Notes: generated from the sequence alone by a model not told the origin. Counted from the first letter of the stretch, positions 1 to 5,435 are shown. The stretch is DNA of 5,821 nucleotides from CAYMZB01 sp964394845 (GCA_964394845.1 CAYMZB010000029.1:1-5821); one strand, 5' to 3'. Numbers and translations: made by a program.

Positions 1-328
1 GAAATGGGTCTCTTAATCTTCTTGCTTCATCAATGCCCAACTCTACTACTTTCACTGCTCTTGGAGTTAATCCAATCTGACCATCTATTAAACGATCTCC
101 TCTGCCTATTATAAACTCCACACCCTTTCTTACCTTAGGAATTGTCAATTGTAGTATGTGTACTAAAGTAGGATCTGCAACCTGTAAATATCCTAGCAGT
201 ATATGTTCTGTTCCAATATAGTTGTGTTTAAAATCTCTTGCTTCTTGCGTTGCACCTTCCAAAACTCTAACAGCATCATCTCCAAAAGGAAACTTGTAAG
301 TTCCTTCCAGTTGTTCTTTTGTAAGCAT
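1..328 (-). CDS. Clp N-terminal-domain protein, ClpC-like (3' end beyond window)
   Basis: An open frame reads leftwards from ATG at 328 to the window edge, giving 109 residues with no stop. After a short leader (MLTKEQLEGTYKFPFG), residues 17-48 match the first Clp_N repeat: DDAVRVLEGATQEAR followed by HNYIGTEHILLGYL, very close to the 'A..VL..A..EAR...HNYIGTEHLLLGLL' pattern of ClpC. Residues 73-77 (IIGRG) and 87-105 (LTPRA..V.ELGIDEARRL) match the link to, and start of, the second repeat. In ClpC this domain binds substrates and adaptors ahead of two AAA+ ATPase modules that feed the ClpP protease. No ATPase module is visible, so this may be full ClpC or a shorter stand-alone Clp_N protein. 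An in-frame stop at 350-352 limits upstream extension. No Shine-Dalgarno is seen, which fits the nearby promoter and a leaderless transcript. Confidence 0.88.
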   Translation of the reverse strand, partial: MLTKEQLEGTYKFPFGDDAVRVLEGATQEARDFKHNYIGTEHILLGYLQVADPTLVHILQLTIPKVRKGVEFIIGRGDRLIDGQIGLTPRAVKVVELGIDEARRLRDPF

Positions 329-350
329 GGAAGGAACTATATTACAAGTT
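291..350. repeat. 18-bp inverted repeat bracketing the clp start codon
   Basis: The arm at 291-308 is AACTTGTAAGTTCCTTCC. The arm at 329-350 is its exact reverse complement, apart from four extra bases (ATAT) inside it. The 20 bases between the arms begin, on the minus strand, with the ATG of the Clp-domain gene. In a minus-strand RNA this would fold into an 18-bp stem with a 4-nt bulge and the start codon at the edge of the loop. In DNA it is a dyad spanning a likely -10 box and the first codons, so it could instead be an operator. Confidence 0.8.
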
Positions 351-364
351 CAATATAAAATCAA
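336..364 (-). promoter_or_regulatory. Probable sigma-70-type promoter for the Clp-domain gene
   Basis: On the minus strand TTGATT (364-359) and TATAGT (341-336) are separated by exactly 17 bases. They match the consensus hexamers at 4/6 and 5/6 positions. Transcription would start around 328-330, at or next to the ATG, giving a leaderless mRNA; this agrees with the absence of a ribosome binding site. The -10 box falls in the outer arm of the inverted repeat and includes part of the four bases by which the two arms differ. Confidence 0.5.
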
Positions 365-371
365 GTATAAA

Positions 372-509
372 GTCGAAATGTAACTGTTCAGTATTTCCCA
401 GTACCTTGTCATCCCGTACTTGATACGGGATCCATACAAATAATTATTGGTATAGATTCCCGCTTTTGCGGGAATAACACTGGGGAAAACTGAACGCATA
501 CGTCGAAAT
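372..509. mobile_element. MITE-like palindromic element with 8-bp flanking direct repeats
   Basis: GTCGAAAT occurs at 372-379 and again at 502-509, in direct orientation. The 122 bases between them (380-501) start and end with imperfect 23-base terminal inverted repeats (380-402 and 479-501, 18/23 matching; 386-402 against 479-495 match at 15/17). Inside lies a core (407-479) with two hairpins: ATCCCGTA/TACGGGAT and ATTCCCGC/GCGGGAAT. The core matches a second copy at 4769-4837. Inverted ends plus a short direct duplication suggest insertion of a small non-autonomous element. There is no transposase gene in it. The open frame through it on the minus strand reads VIPAKAGI, a translation typical of such repeats and not evidence of a gene. 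Confidence 0.7.
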
Positions 510-551
510 TCTTTTAATTCATAAACTAATCCCACCACTAGGATAAAATCC

Positions 552-589
552 ATACCAATTCATTGTACGATCGCACACTAAATTGGTAT
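552..589. repeat. 38-base near-perfect palindrome downstream of the VTT gene
   Basis: Two 9-base arms (ATACCAATT at 552-560, AATTGGTAT at 581-589) share a centre with an inner dyad around CGATCG, so 16 of 19 base pairs are symmetric. On the minus strand two of the three exceptions become G-U pairs, leaving one mismatch; on the plus strand all three remain mismatches. This suggests the structure matters in RNA made from the minus strand, where it would lie about 62 bases after the VTT gene stop. No U-run follows directly, so it is not a textbook intrinsic terminator. It could stabilise or process a 3' end. Confidence 0.65.
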
Positions 590-651
590 ACTGAGAATTC
601 GTTTTTTTATCAAAACTCAGAGTTCGCTTAACACCAAAGAAATTATTGACA

Positions 652-1287
652 TTAATATATAACTCTGATTATATTTCCAGTTAAAAATATACCAGGTAAG
701 ATCAGACCCAAAGCATGGGTTATGCCTAAAAAAGACAACGGGTCATTAACTTTGGAAGCAAGTATATACCATAAAATCATCCCAGGAAAAAGACCAATAA
801 AAGACAGCAAGATATATCTATTAAACGAATTATTCGTAAAACCCATGGCATAAGAAACGAATTTATGAGTAGTACCCTGAAAAATCCTTAAAAGTAAAAA
901 TATCTTTGGTTTATCATATTTACCGATAATCTTTTCAACCTTGCCAATATTTTCACTACCCACTAATTTTCTGACTATTTTCACCCCCCAAACCTTGGCG
1001 ATCCAATAATTGGTAATAAACGACAAAAACATCGCTGCACCCAAAAACCAGACTACCTCTGCTCCCCAAAGATAAAAACCAGCCAGTAACAAAGGGGTAT
1101 TACTTAAAGGAGCGATAATGTAAACAATGGTATTAAGCAGGATGAAAATTATTGGTCCAAAAATGCCGATCTGATTTAAGGTGTCGGAAATTGTTTCCTT
1201 CGGTACACTACTACTTAACAAATAAAGCCCCACCGAAATTACAACAGTTAGAACAATTCCAATGACTTTTTTTGAATTTATAACCAT
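652..1287 (-). CDS. VTT-domain (TVP38/TMEM64, DedA-like) membrane protein
   Basis: The 211-residue product is strongly hydrophobic, with likely membrane segments near residues 8-25, 42-60, 64-98, 128-148, 157-177 and 186-207. The region FVSYAMGFTNNSF (143-155) followed by FIGLFPGMILWY (163-174) matches the conserved core of the VTT (SNARE-associated) family. P60, P65 and G70 with the following hydrophobic stretch fit the first re-entrant half. Characterised relatives (DedA, VMP1, TMEM41B) move lipids between membrane leaflets; transport of a lipid here is inferred from the family. The arginine at 134 is kept, but the following residues (RIFQGTTHKF) lack the prolines common in this motif. The start is ATG at 1287 without a visible Shine-Dalgarno. 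The gene is divergent from cfa across 144 bases, and a large palindrome lies just past its stop. Confidence 0.85.
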   Translation of the reverse strand: MVINSKKVIGIVLTVVISVGLYLLSSSVPKETISDTLNQIGIFGPIIFILLNTIVYIIAPLSNTPLLLAGFYLWGAEVVWFLGAAMFLSFITNYWIAKVWGVKIVRKLVGSENIGKVEKIIGKYDKPKIFLLLRIFQGTTHKFVSYAMGFTNNSFNRYILLSFIGLFPGMILWYILASKVNDPLSFLGITHALGLILPGIFLTGNIIRVIY

Positions 1288-1431
1288 ATGTTATTACTAT
1301 GCAGACTACCATTAACCTTACTATGATTACACTATCCCCTTTCCTATATTAGAGTCTTTATCTGCATTCGATAGTAAAACTGTAAGTGTCCAGAGTTATA
1401 TTTAGGCCAGATTTAATGTATCATTAAACAA
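1288..1431. promoter_or_regulatory. Divergent intergenic region between VTT gene and cfa
   Basis: This 144-base AT-rich gap must contain the start signals of both divergent genes, but I cannot assign a convincing -35/-10 pair for either. TATATT at 1397-1402 could be a -10 box for cfa, without a recognisable -35. The octamer TTACTATG occurs twice in direct orientation (1294-1301 and 1318-1325), and a 7/8 inverted match (GATAGTAA) lies at 1371-1378. These may be binding sites for a shared regulator or simply AT-rich coincidence. No Shine-Dalgarno precedes either ATG. Confidence 0.4.
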
Positions 1432-2574
1432 ATGTTAAATAATAAATATCAAGACATTTTTCAAAAGCTTTTAAATGCTGCCGGAATCCAGATTAATGGT
1501 TCCCGCCCCTGGGATATTCAAGTACATAACAATAAACTTTATAAACGGTTTTTCTTCCAAGGCACCTTAGGATTGGGTGAAGCTTATATGGATGGCTGGT
1601 GGGATTCTAAAAGATTAGATGAATTTTTCAACCGGATTCTTAAAACAAAGGTTGATCAAAAAGTGCCAATAAATTTAGAAACTATTTTAGGATTAATTAG
1701 ATCAAGCCTTTTTAATCTACAAACAAGGATAGGGGCTTTAAGAGTTGCTAAAGAGCATTATGATCTTGGCAATGAATTTTATATGTCTTTTCTTGATCCA
1801 CATAATCAATATACTTGTGGTTATTTTAAAAATACTGCTGATTTAAATACTGCCCAAGAACAAAAATTGGAATTAATCTGCCACAAGCTTAAACTTTCTC
1901 CTAAGGATAAGGTTTTAGATATTGGTTGTGGTTGGGGCGGCTTCGCCAAGTTCGCAGCCCAAAAATATGGCTGTGAAGTTACCGGCATCACTATTTCAGA
2001 AGAACAATTCAAATATGCAAAAGAGTTAACTAAGGGCTTAAAAGTAACTATCAAAAAACTTGATTACAGAAATTTAACCGGATCTTTTGACAAAATTTTA
2101 ATTTGTGGCATGATTGAGCATGTTGGCCATAAGAATTACCGTAAAATTGCCCAAATTGTCCATAATTGCTTAAAAGATGATGGATTATTCTTGTTACACA
2201 CTGTTGGTTCTAATATTACCAGCAATTACACTGATTCATGGCTTAGGAAATATATATTTCCCAACTCATCTCTTCCCTCTCCAAAACGTATTTCGGAGGC
2301 TGTTGAGAATCTTTTTGTGATGGAGGATTGGCATAACTTTGGATTCTATTATTCCATTACTTTAATGGCCTGGTTAAAAAAATTTGACCGCAATTGGGGT
2401 AAAATCAAATTACAATTTAAAAAAACGAACAAAATGTCTGAGGAACGATTTTACCGGATGTGGAAATATTACCTTTGCTGTTGCGCTGCTGCATTTTGGT
2501 GTAGAAAATTACAGCTATGGCAAATTGTCTTTTCTAAAAATGGGGTGCCGGGAGGCTATGAATCTATCCGCTAA
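1432..2574 (+). CDS. cfa: Cyclopropane-fatty-acyl-phospholipid synthase
   Basis: The enzyme transfers a methylene group from S-adenosylmethionine to the double bond of unsaturated acyl chains in membrane phospholipids. The product has 380 residues against 382 in E. coli Cfa, and long stretches match it: LGLGEAYMDGWW (46-57), KEHYDLGN (107-114), VLDIGCGWGG (161-170, the SAM-binding loop) and FVMEDWHNFG (295-304). Active-site residues of the E. coli enzyme all reappear ten positions earlier: C129 (C139), E229 (E239), H256 (H266) and Y307 (Y317). The N-terminal helical domain (about 1-90) and the C-terminal methyltransferase domain are both complete. The start is ATG at 1432; no Shine-Dalgarno is visible. 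The close match to a proteobacterial-type Cfa in an otherwise CPR-looking setting suggests horizontal acquisition, but this is inferred only from recalled similarity. Its neighbour, the VTT gene, may also act on lipids. Confidence 0.96.
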   Translation: MLNNKYQDIFQKLLNAAGIQINGSRPWDIQVHNNKLYKRFFFQGTLGLGEAYMDGWWDSKRLDEFFNRILKTKVDQKVPINLETILGLIRSSLFNLQTRIGALRVAKEHYDLGNEFYMSFLDPHNQYTCGYFKNTADLNTAQEQKLELICHKLKLSPKDKVLDIGCGWGGFAKFAAQKYGCEVTGITISEEQFKYAKELTKGLKVTIKKLDYRNLTGSFDKILICGMIEHVGHKNYRKIAQIVHNCLKDDGLFLLHTVGSNITSNYTDSWLRKYIFPNSSLPSPKRISEAVENLFVMEDWHNFGFYYSITLMAWLKKFDRNWGKIKLQFKKTNKMSEERFYRMWKYYLCCCAAAFWCRKLQLWQIVFSKNGVPGGYESIR

Positions 2575-2699
2575 AAACTAATTATTGCCTATAAACTTCT
2601 GCTGACTAATAGTTCGTGTTTTCTTTAGTTATCCAATTAAGTGAGTAGGCTGAGATACATTGGTAACACTCTAAATTGTCATAGCGCTTTTCTAAAATC

Positions 2700-2708
2700 T
2701 GGTAAAAT
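2700..2708 (+). promoter_or_regulatory. Possible extended -10 promoter for the 2733 gene
   Basis: TGGTAAAAT at 2700-2708 fits an extended -10 element (TGn followed by TAAAAT). A TTGTCA at 2676-2681 resembles a -35, but the spacing of 21 bases is too long for it to be the partner. A start near 2715 would give a leader of about 18 bases. The 158-base gap after cfa (2575-2732) shows no strong hairpin terminator, so read-through from cfa is also possible. Confidence 0.35.
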
Positions 2709-2732
2709 TTAAAATGATAATAAACCCTTTTT

Positions 2733-3287
2733 ATGCATCCATTAGTTAAAGTAAAAAAGCTTCATGCATTTGCATATAAATACGATAAAGGAGCTGGTCC
2801 TCTATTGAAAACAGAATTCAGCCAAACTATTAAAACAGGCAACTGCAGGTTGGCATTACAAGATTATTTCTATATGGCACAAGGATTGTATCTTAAACCA
2901 GACAAAATACTATTACCCTATGGATATAAACACACCGGCGTGTTTGTAAAAAAATTAGACAAAAAGGTTGAAACTTTTTTTACTGATCTTAAACAGGGCG
3001 ATATTATTTATGCTGAAAAATTTAGAAACAAAAATAGTGAAATAAGCTATCAAGAAAAAGACAAATATAAGAATGAAGATGAATGGATTCGTTATTTTCA
3101 TACTGCAATCTATTTAGGGAAGCTGGATGAAAAAATCGAAAGTCTTCTTCCTGTTAAACCTGCCTATCCCAAAGGGACTCCTGTAATCTGGCATTCTTCC
3201 TTTATTGCCGGCGGAACTGCAGTATGGTCTGTAGAAAAATTTTGTTATTATTATCAACCGGTTGCTGCAAAACGTATTTCTTATTAG
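2733..3287 (+). CDS. Putative NlpC/P60-like cysteine hydrolase
   Basis: This 184-residue protein has no signal peptide or membrane segment. Its layout resembles papain-like NlpC/P60-type hydrolases. A cysteine follows a polar turn at the start of a helix (GNCRLALQDYFYMAQG, C38). A strand entry LKQGDIIYAE (86-95) corresponds to the 'L.PGDLV.F' motif. A histidine begins a strand, FHTAIYLGK (H123), and a third polar residue candidate lies in VIWHSS (H154). The order Cys, GD, His, polar is what I see; the family name is inference, and no exact family is recognised. If active it could cleave peptides, amides or thioesters; the substrate is unknown. The lysine-rich stretch 96-120 is probably a surface loop. 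The gene follows cfa on the same strand and meets folA tail to tail with six bases between stops. The start is ATG at 2733, without a Shine-Dalgarno. Confidence 0.55.
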   Translation: MHPLVKVKKLHAFAYKYDKGAGPLLKTEFSQTIKTGNCRLALQDYFYMAQGLYLKPDKILLPYGYKHTGVFVKKLDKKVETFFTDLKQGDIIYAEKFRNKNSEISYQEKDKYKNEDEWIRYFHTAIYLGKLDEKIESLLPVKPAYPKGTPVIWHSSFIAGGTAVWSVEKFCYYYQPVAAKRISY

Positions 3288-3305
3288 AAGATTTTATCTT
3301 TCTAA
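3284..3305. terminator. Possible weak bidirectional terminator between convergent genes
   Basis: TTAGAAGAT (3284-3292) and ATCTTTCTAA (3296-3305) are inverted complements apart from one bulged base, with a three-base loop. The hairpin overlaps both stop codons of the converging genes. It is AT-rich, so it would be weak, and no long T-run follows on either strand. It is the only symmetric structure in the six-base gap. Confidence 0.3.
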
Positions 3306-3773
3306 TTCCAGAAATCTATATTTAAACCCTTGAGATTCCTGTTCTTCTGATTGCCAAACTACTTTAAAATCTGAATAATCCGGGAAAAAAACATCTCCTT
3401 CTATCTCTTTATCTATATAAGTCAAATACAATTTGTCAGCCAGTTTTATTGCTTCCTGATAAATTTGTCCCCCGCCGATGACGAATATTTCGCCATCGCC
3501 CTGAGCGACCGAAGGAAGCCGAAGGGCTTCATCTAATGAATGAACAATAATACACCCCGCTGCCGTATATCCTGGCTTACGTGTGATCACAATATTTGTC
3601 CGTCCGGGTAAAGCTTTGCCAATGGATTCATGAGTTTTTCTTCCCATAATAATAGGATGGCCCATGGTAGTTTCTTTAAATCTTTTTAACTCATCCGGTA
3701 TATGCCAAGGCGTCCTGCCTCTTTCACCAATGACTCTTTTTTTACCGGCAATAGCAACTATAATAGATAGCAT
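3294..3773 (-). CDS. folA: Dihydrofolate reductase
   Basis: The enzyme reduces dihydrofolate to tetrahydrofolate with NADPH. This restores the cofactor that thymidylate synthase, encoded just upstream, oxidises. The 159 residues match the family length and order: VIGERGRTPWHIPDELKRFK (14-33), with E28 at the catalytic acid position (Asp27 in E. coli, Glu in many homologues); MGRKTHESIG (43-52); PGRTNIVITR (56-65), which binds NADPH; FVIGGGQIYQ (97-106); LYLTYID (114-120) and GDVFFPDY (125-132). ATG at 3773 follows the thyA stop by three bases, and an AAGG ribosome binding site lies inside the last thyA codons, so the two are probably translationally coupled. Residues 84-93 (LRLPSVAQGD) are encoded by an unusually G+C-rich segment that looks like a dispersed repeat. 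It sits in the loop before IGGG and lengthens that loop by about three residues compared with E. coli, so activity should be preserved. Confidence 0.97.
   Translation of the reverse strand: MLSIIVAIAGKKRVIGERGRTPWHIPDELKRFKETTMGHPIIMGRKTHESIGKALPGRTNIVITRKPGYTAAGCIIVHSLDEALRLPSVAQGDGEIFVIGGGQIYQEAIKLADKLYLTYIDKEIEGDVFFPDYSDFKVVWQSEEQESQGFKYRFLELER
3499..3526. repeat. G+C-rich repeat-like segment inside folA
   Basis: These 28 bases run from CCCTGAGCGACCG to GCCGAAGGG and contain 19 G or C, against roughly one third in the surroundings. CCGAAGG occurs twice within it. The outline CCCTGAGCG...CGAAGGG is that of a short dispersed repeat seen between genes in many bacterial genomes (from memory; there is no second copy in this window). 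It is read in frame on the minus strand as LRLPSVAQG in dihydrofolate reductase. Confidence 0.45.
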
Positions 3774-3776
3774 AAA

Positions 3777-4757
3777 TTACCTTGCCATTTTACCTGTTTT
3801 TGGATCATATAACCCACCGGCAATAGTAAGTTCTGCTTTAATAGCAGGGTAAGGATCATAATTTTCCAAAGTAATAAGTTCAGGCCTAAAATCATCTATA
3901 CTTTTAACCGAAGGATCAATTTTTACAGTTGGAAAAGAACGCGGTTTTCTTTTAAGCTGTTCTTTAACTGCCTCTGTGTGATTTTCGTAAATATGAACAT
4001 CCCCAAAAGTGTGAATAAATTCTCCTGGCTCAAGTCCGGCAACTTTTGCCAATATTATGGTTAATAATGCATAACTTGCTATATTAAATGGCACTCCTAA
4101 AAATAAATCAGAACTTCTTTGGTATAACTGTAAAGACAATTTCCCATTCCTGTTGCTGATTTGATACATGTTATGACAAATTGGAAAACGGGAAGCATCC
4201 TCGTTTGTTGCCATAGTATAAAGATATTCCGGATTCCAGGAGGTGACTATTAAATTTTTGGCATCTGGATCATCTTTTAATTCTTGTAGTACCCATTTAA
4301 GTTGATCAATAGTTCTGCCTTTTTTTCGGGTAGGCCAACTCCTCCACATTTCTCCATAAATTCTTGGTAAATTACCATGTGCTTTTGCAAATTTTTTATC
4401 CTCAGCAATTTTTTGAATGAATTCTTCCTTAGTTAAAGAAATAACTTTTTTTTCATTTGCCTTTTTGGCATAAATTTTATAAGGATAATCATCCCAGATA
4501 TGAACATTGTTATCTACTAGATACTTGATATTAGTTTGTCCTGACATAAACCAATACAATTCATGTATTACCCCTTTCCAGTAAACTTTTTTAGTGGTTA
4601 AGAGCGGAAAACCTTTGGATAGGTCATATCTTGTTTGTCTTCCAAATAAGCTGCTTAAAACTATACCCGTGCCTCTATCTACTTTTCTAATTCCATGTTC
4701 CAAAGCTTCTTTTAAAAGATCCAGATATTGATATTCAGGATGTTTTGGTCTTGTCAT
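3777..4757 (-). CDS. thyA: Thymidylate synthase
   Basis: The enzyme methylates dUMP to dTMP using 5,10-methylenetetrahydrofolate and releases dihydrofolate for FolA. All family landmarks are present in 326 residues: DRGTG (27-31, with the phosphate-binding arginine R28), GFPLLTTKK (49-57), IHELYWFMSGQTNIKYL (64-80), nucleophile C194 in FPICHNMYQ (191-199), LYQRSSDLFLGVPFNIASY (211-229) binding dUMP, and GDVHIYENH near the C-terminus. Between WDDYPYK and YGEMWRSWP there is an insertion of about 40-50 residues relative to E. coli ThyA, as in the longer Lactobacillus-type enzymes; the C-terminus also runs about 13 residues past the usual end. A ribosome binding site (AAAAGGA) lies three bases before ATG 4757, closer than usual. 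A two-hairpin repeat fills most of the gap from the upstream gene, and folA follows after three bases. Confidence 0.98.
   Translation of the reverse strand: MTRPKHPEYQYLDLLKEALEHGIRKVDRGTGIVLSSLFGRQTRYDLSKGFPLLTTKKVYWKGVIHELYWFMSGQTNIKYLVDNNVHIWDDYPYKIYAKKANEKKVISLTKEEFIQKIAEDKKFAKAHGNLPRIYGEMWRSWPTRKKGRTIDQLKWVLQELKDDPDAKNLIVTSWNPEYLYTMATNEDASRFPICHNMYQISNRNGKLSLQLYQRSSDLFLGVPFNIASYALLTIILAKVAGLEPGEFIHTFGDVHIYENHTEAVKEQLKRKPRSFPTVKIDPSVKSIDDFRPELITLENYDPYPAIKAELTIAGGLYDPKTGKMAR
3780..3783 (-). promoter_or_regulatory. folA ribosome binding site inside the thyA end
   Basis: On the minus strand AAGG (3783-3780) spans the last two sense codons of thyA, six bases before the folA ATG at 3773. It fixes the folA start and implies that ribosomes finishing thyA help start folA. 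Confidence 0.6.
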
Positions 4758-4768
4758 AATTCCTTTTC

Positions 4769-4837
4769 TGTCATCCCCGATCTAATCGGGGATCTATGCA
4801 ATAATATTTATGGATTCCCGCTTCCGCGGGAATGACA
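4769..4837. repeat. Two-hairpin dispersed repeat, copy B, between dUTPase-like gene and thyA
   Basis: The unit is bounded by TGTCAT (4769-4774) and ATGACA (4832-4837). It holds two hairpins, ATCCCCGAT/ATCGGGGAT with a three-base loop and ATTCCCGC/GCGGGAAT with a four-base loop. It has the same orientation and layout as the core at 407-479, with a variable AT-rich middle. It lacks the outer inverted arms and direct duplication of that copy. It fills 69 of the 90 bases between the upstream stop and the thyA ATG, so a transcript covering the operon would carry both hairpins just upstream of the thyA ribosome binding site. Confidence 0.8.
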
Positions 4838-4847
4838 ACAGTGGTTA

Positions 4848-5417
4848 TTATACTTGCCTCTCTTCCTTTTCCGGACTAACCCTTCCACCTTGATGCTGCC
4901 CTCTGTAAGCAACTGCTGAGCCTTCTATTCTAAAGAATACTATATTACAGATTCTAGCCCCTATCTGCAGTTTAACATCAAATTCAGACAGGTTTTTTAA
5001 ACCCATGGTTAAAGTCCCTTTATAGCCTGGGTCAGTTTTGGAATTTAATAAAAGTAGGCCTGCCCTAAAAAGAGAGGTTCTGGGAAAAACAACCGGCATT
5101 AAATCTTTTGGGGTGTTAATAATTTCTATAGTGGATATTAAATAATAATCCCCTGGCTTTATTACAACCCATTCCTGATTTCTCTTACCTTTTTTGAAAC
5201 TAGCAATTTCTTCTGTCTTAACACCTTTCCTATTCCCTAAACCCTTACCCTTATCTCCTTGTATAAATGCTCCTCCCTTAATAATTTTATGTACTTGGCC
5301 TAGGCGAAGATCTATTCCTATACCTTCCGGGTTTTCCAGCTCTCTTTTGCCTAAATTCTCTATTAACTTTTCTTTTTTAACTCTTATTAATACTTCATCT
5401 ATTCCAATTATTGCCAT
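4848..5417 (-). CDS. dUTPase-like protein of the dCTP deaminase/dUTPase fold
   Basis: The 189-residue product belongs to the Dcd/dUTPase superfamily: GIDLRLG (34-40), IKPGDYYLISTIEIINTP (86-103), FPRTSLFRAGLLL (111-123), DPGYKGTLTMGLKN (129-142) and YRGQHQGGRV (171-180). In deaminases the last-but-one motif ends LEF or similar, with the catalytic glutamate (E138 in E. coli Dcd); here that position is G139, while D129 and the Y.G.L pattern fit dUTPases. The likely reaction is therefore dUTP to dUMP and pyrophosphate, supplying ThyA. A regulatory or inactive paralogue is the alternative. Residues 47-82 form a lysine/glycine-rich insertion ahead of the core. I chose ATG 5417 because the MAIIGIDEVL start looks natural; a TTG at 5429 would add four residues. 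Neither has a Shine-Dalgarno. The gene lies just after dcd and before thyA on the same strand. Confidence 0.75.
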   Translation of the reverse strand: MAIIGIDEVLIRVKKEKLIENLGKRELENPEGIGIDLRLGQVHKIIKGGAFIQGDKGKGLGNRKGVKTEEIASFKKGKRNQEWVVIKPGDYYLISTIEIINTPKDLMPVVFPRTSLFRAGLLLLNSKTDPGYKGTLTMGLKNLSEFDVKLQIGARICNIVFFRIEGSAVAYRGQHQGGRVSPEKEERQV

Positions 5418-5435
5418 GGGTAAATTCAAAAGTAT

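Noticed and set aside
407..479. The two dispersed repeats as a CRISPR array
   Set aside because: There are only two copies, over 4 kb apart, each an internal double hairpin rather than identical repeats with regular spacers.
350..553. 67-codon open frame on the minus strand containing VIPAKAGI
   Set aside because: It is a translation of the palindromic repeat and its flanks; the peptide pattern is typical of translated intergenic repeats, and there is no ribosome binding site or domain.
1345..1350. TATATT as a -10 box for cfa
   Set aside because: No -35 lies at a suitable distance, and the gap is AT-rich enough to give such matches by chance.
1821..2054. 77-codon open frame on the minus strand
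   Set aside because: It lies wholly inside cfa, in a region coding for conserved motifs on the other strand.
2384..2581. 65-codon plus-strand frame at the end of cfa
   Set aside because: It is an alternative frame of the conserved Cfa C-terminus, not a frameshift; the cfa frame itself is intact to its normal end.
3256..3265. Perfect palindrome CAACCGGTTG
   Set aside because: It is only ten bases long, inside a coding region and with no partner; such palindromes are expected by chance.
3664..3852. 62-codon plus-strand frame across the folA/thyA junction
   Set aside because: It is antisense to two well-supported genes and has no features of its own.
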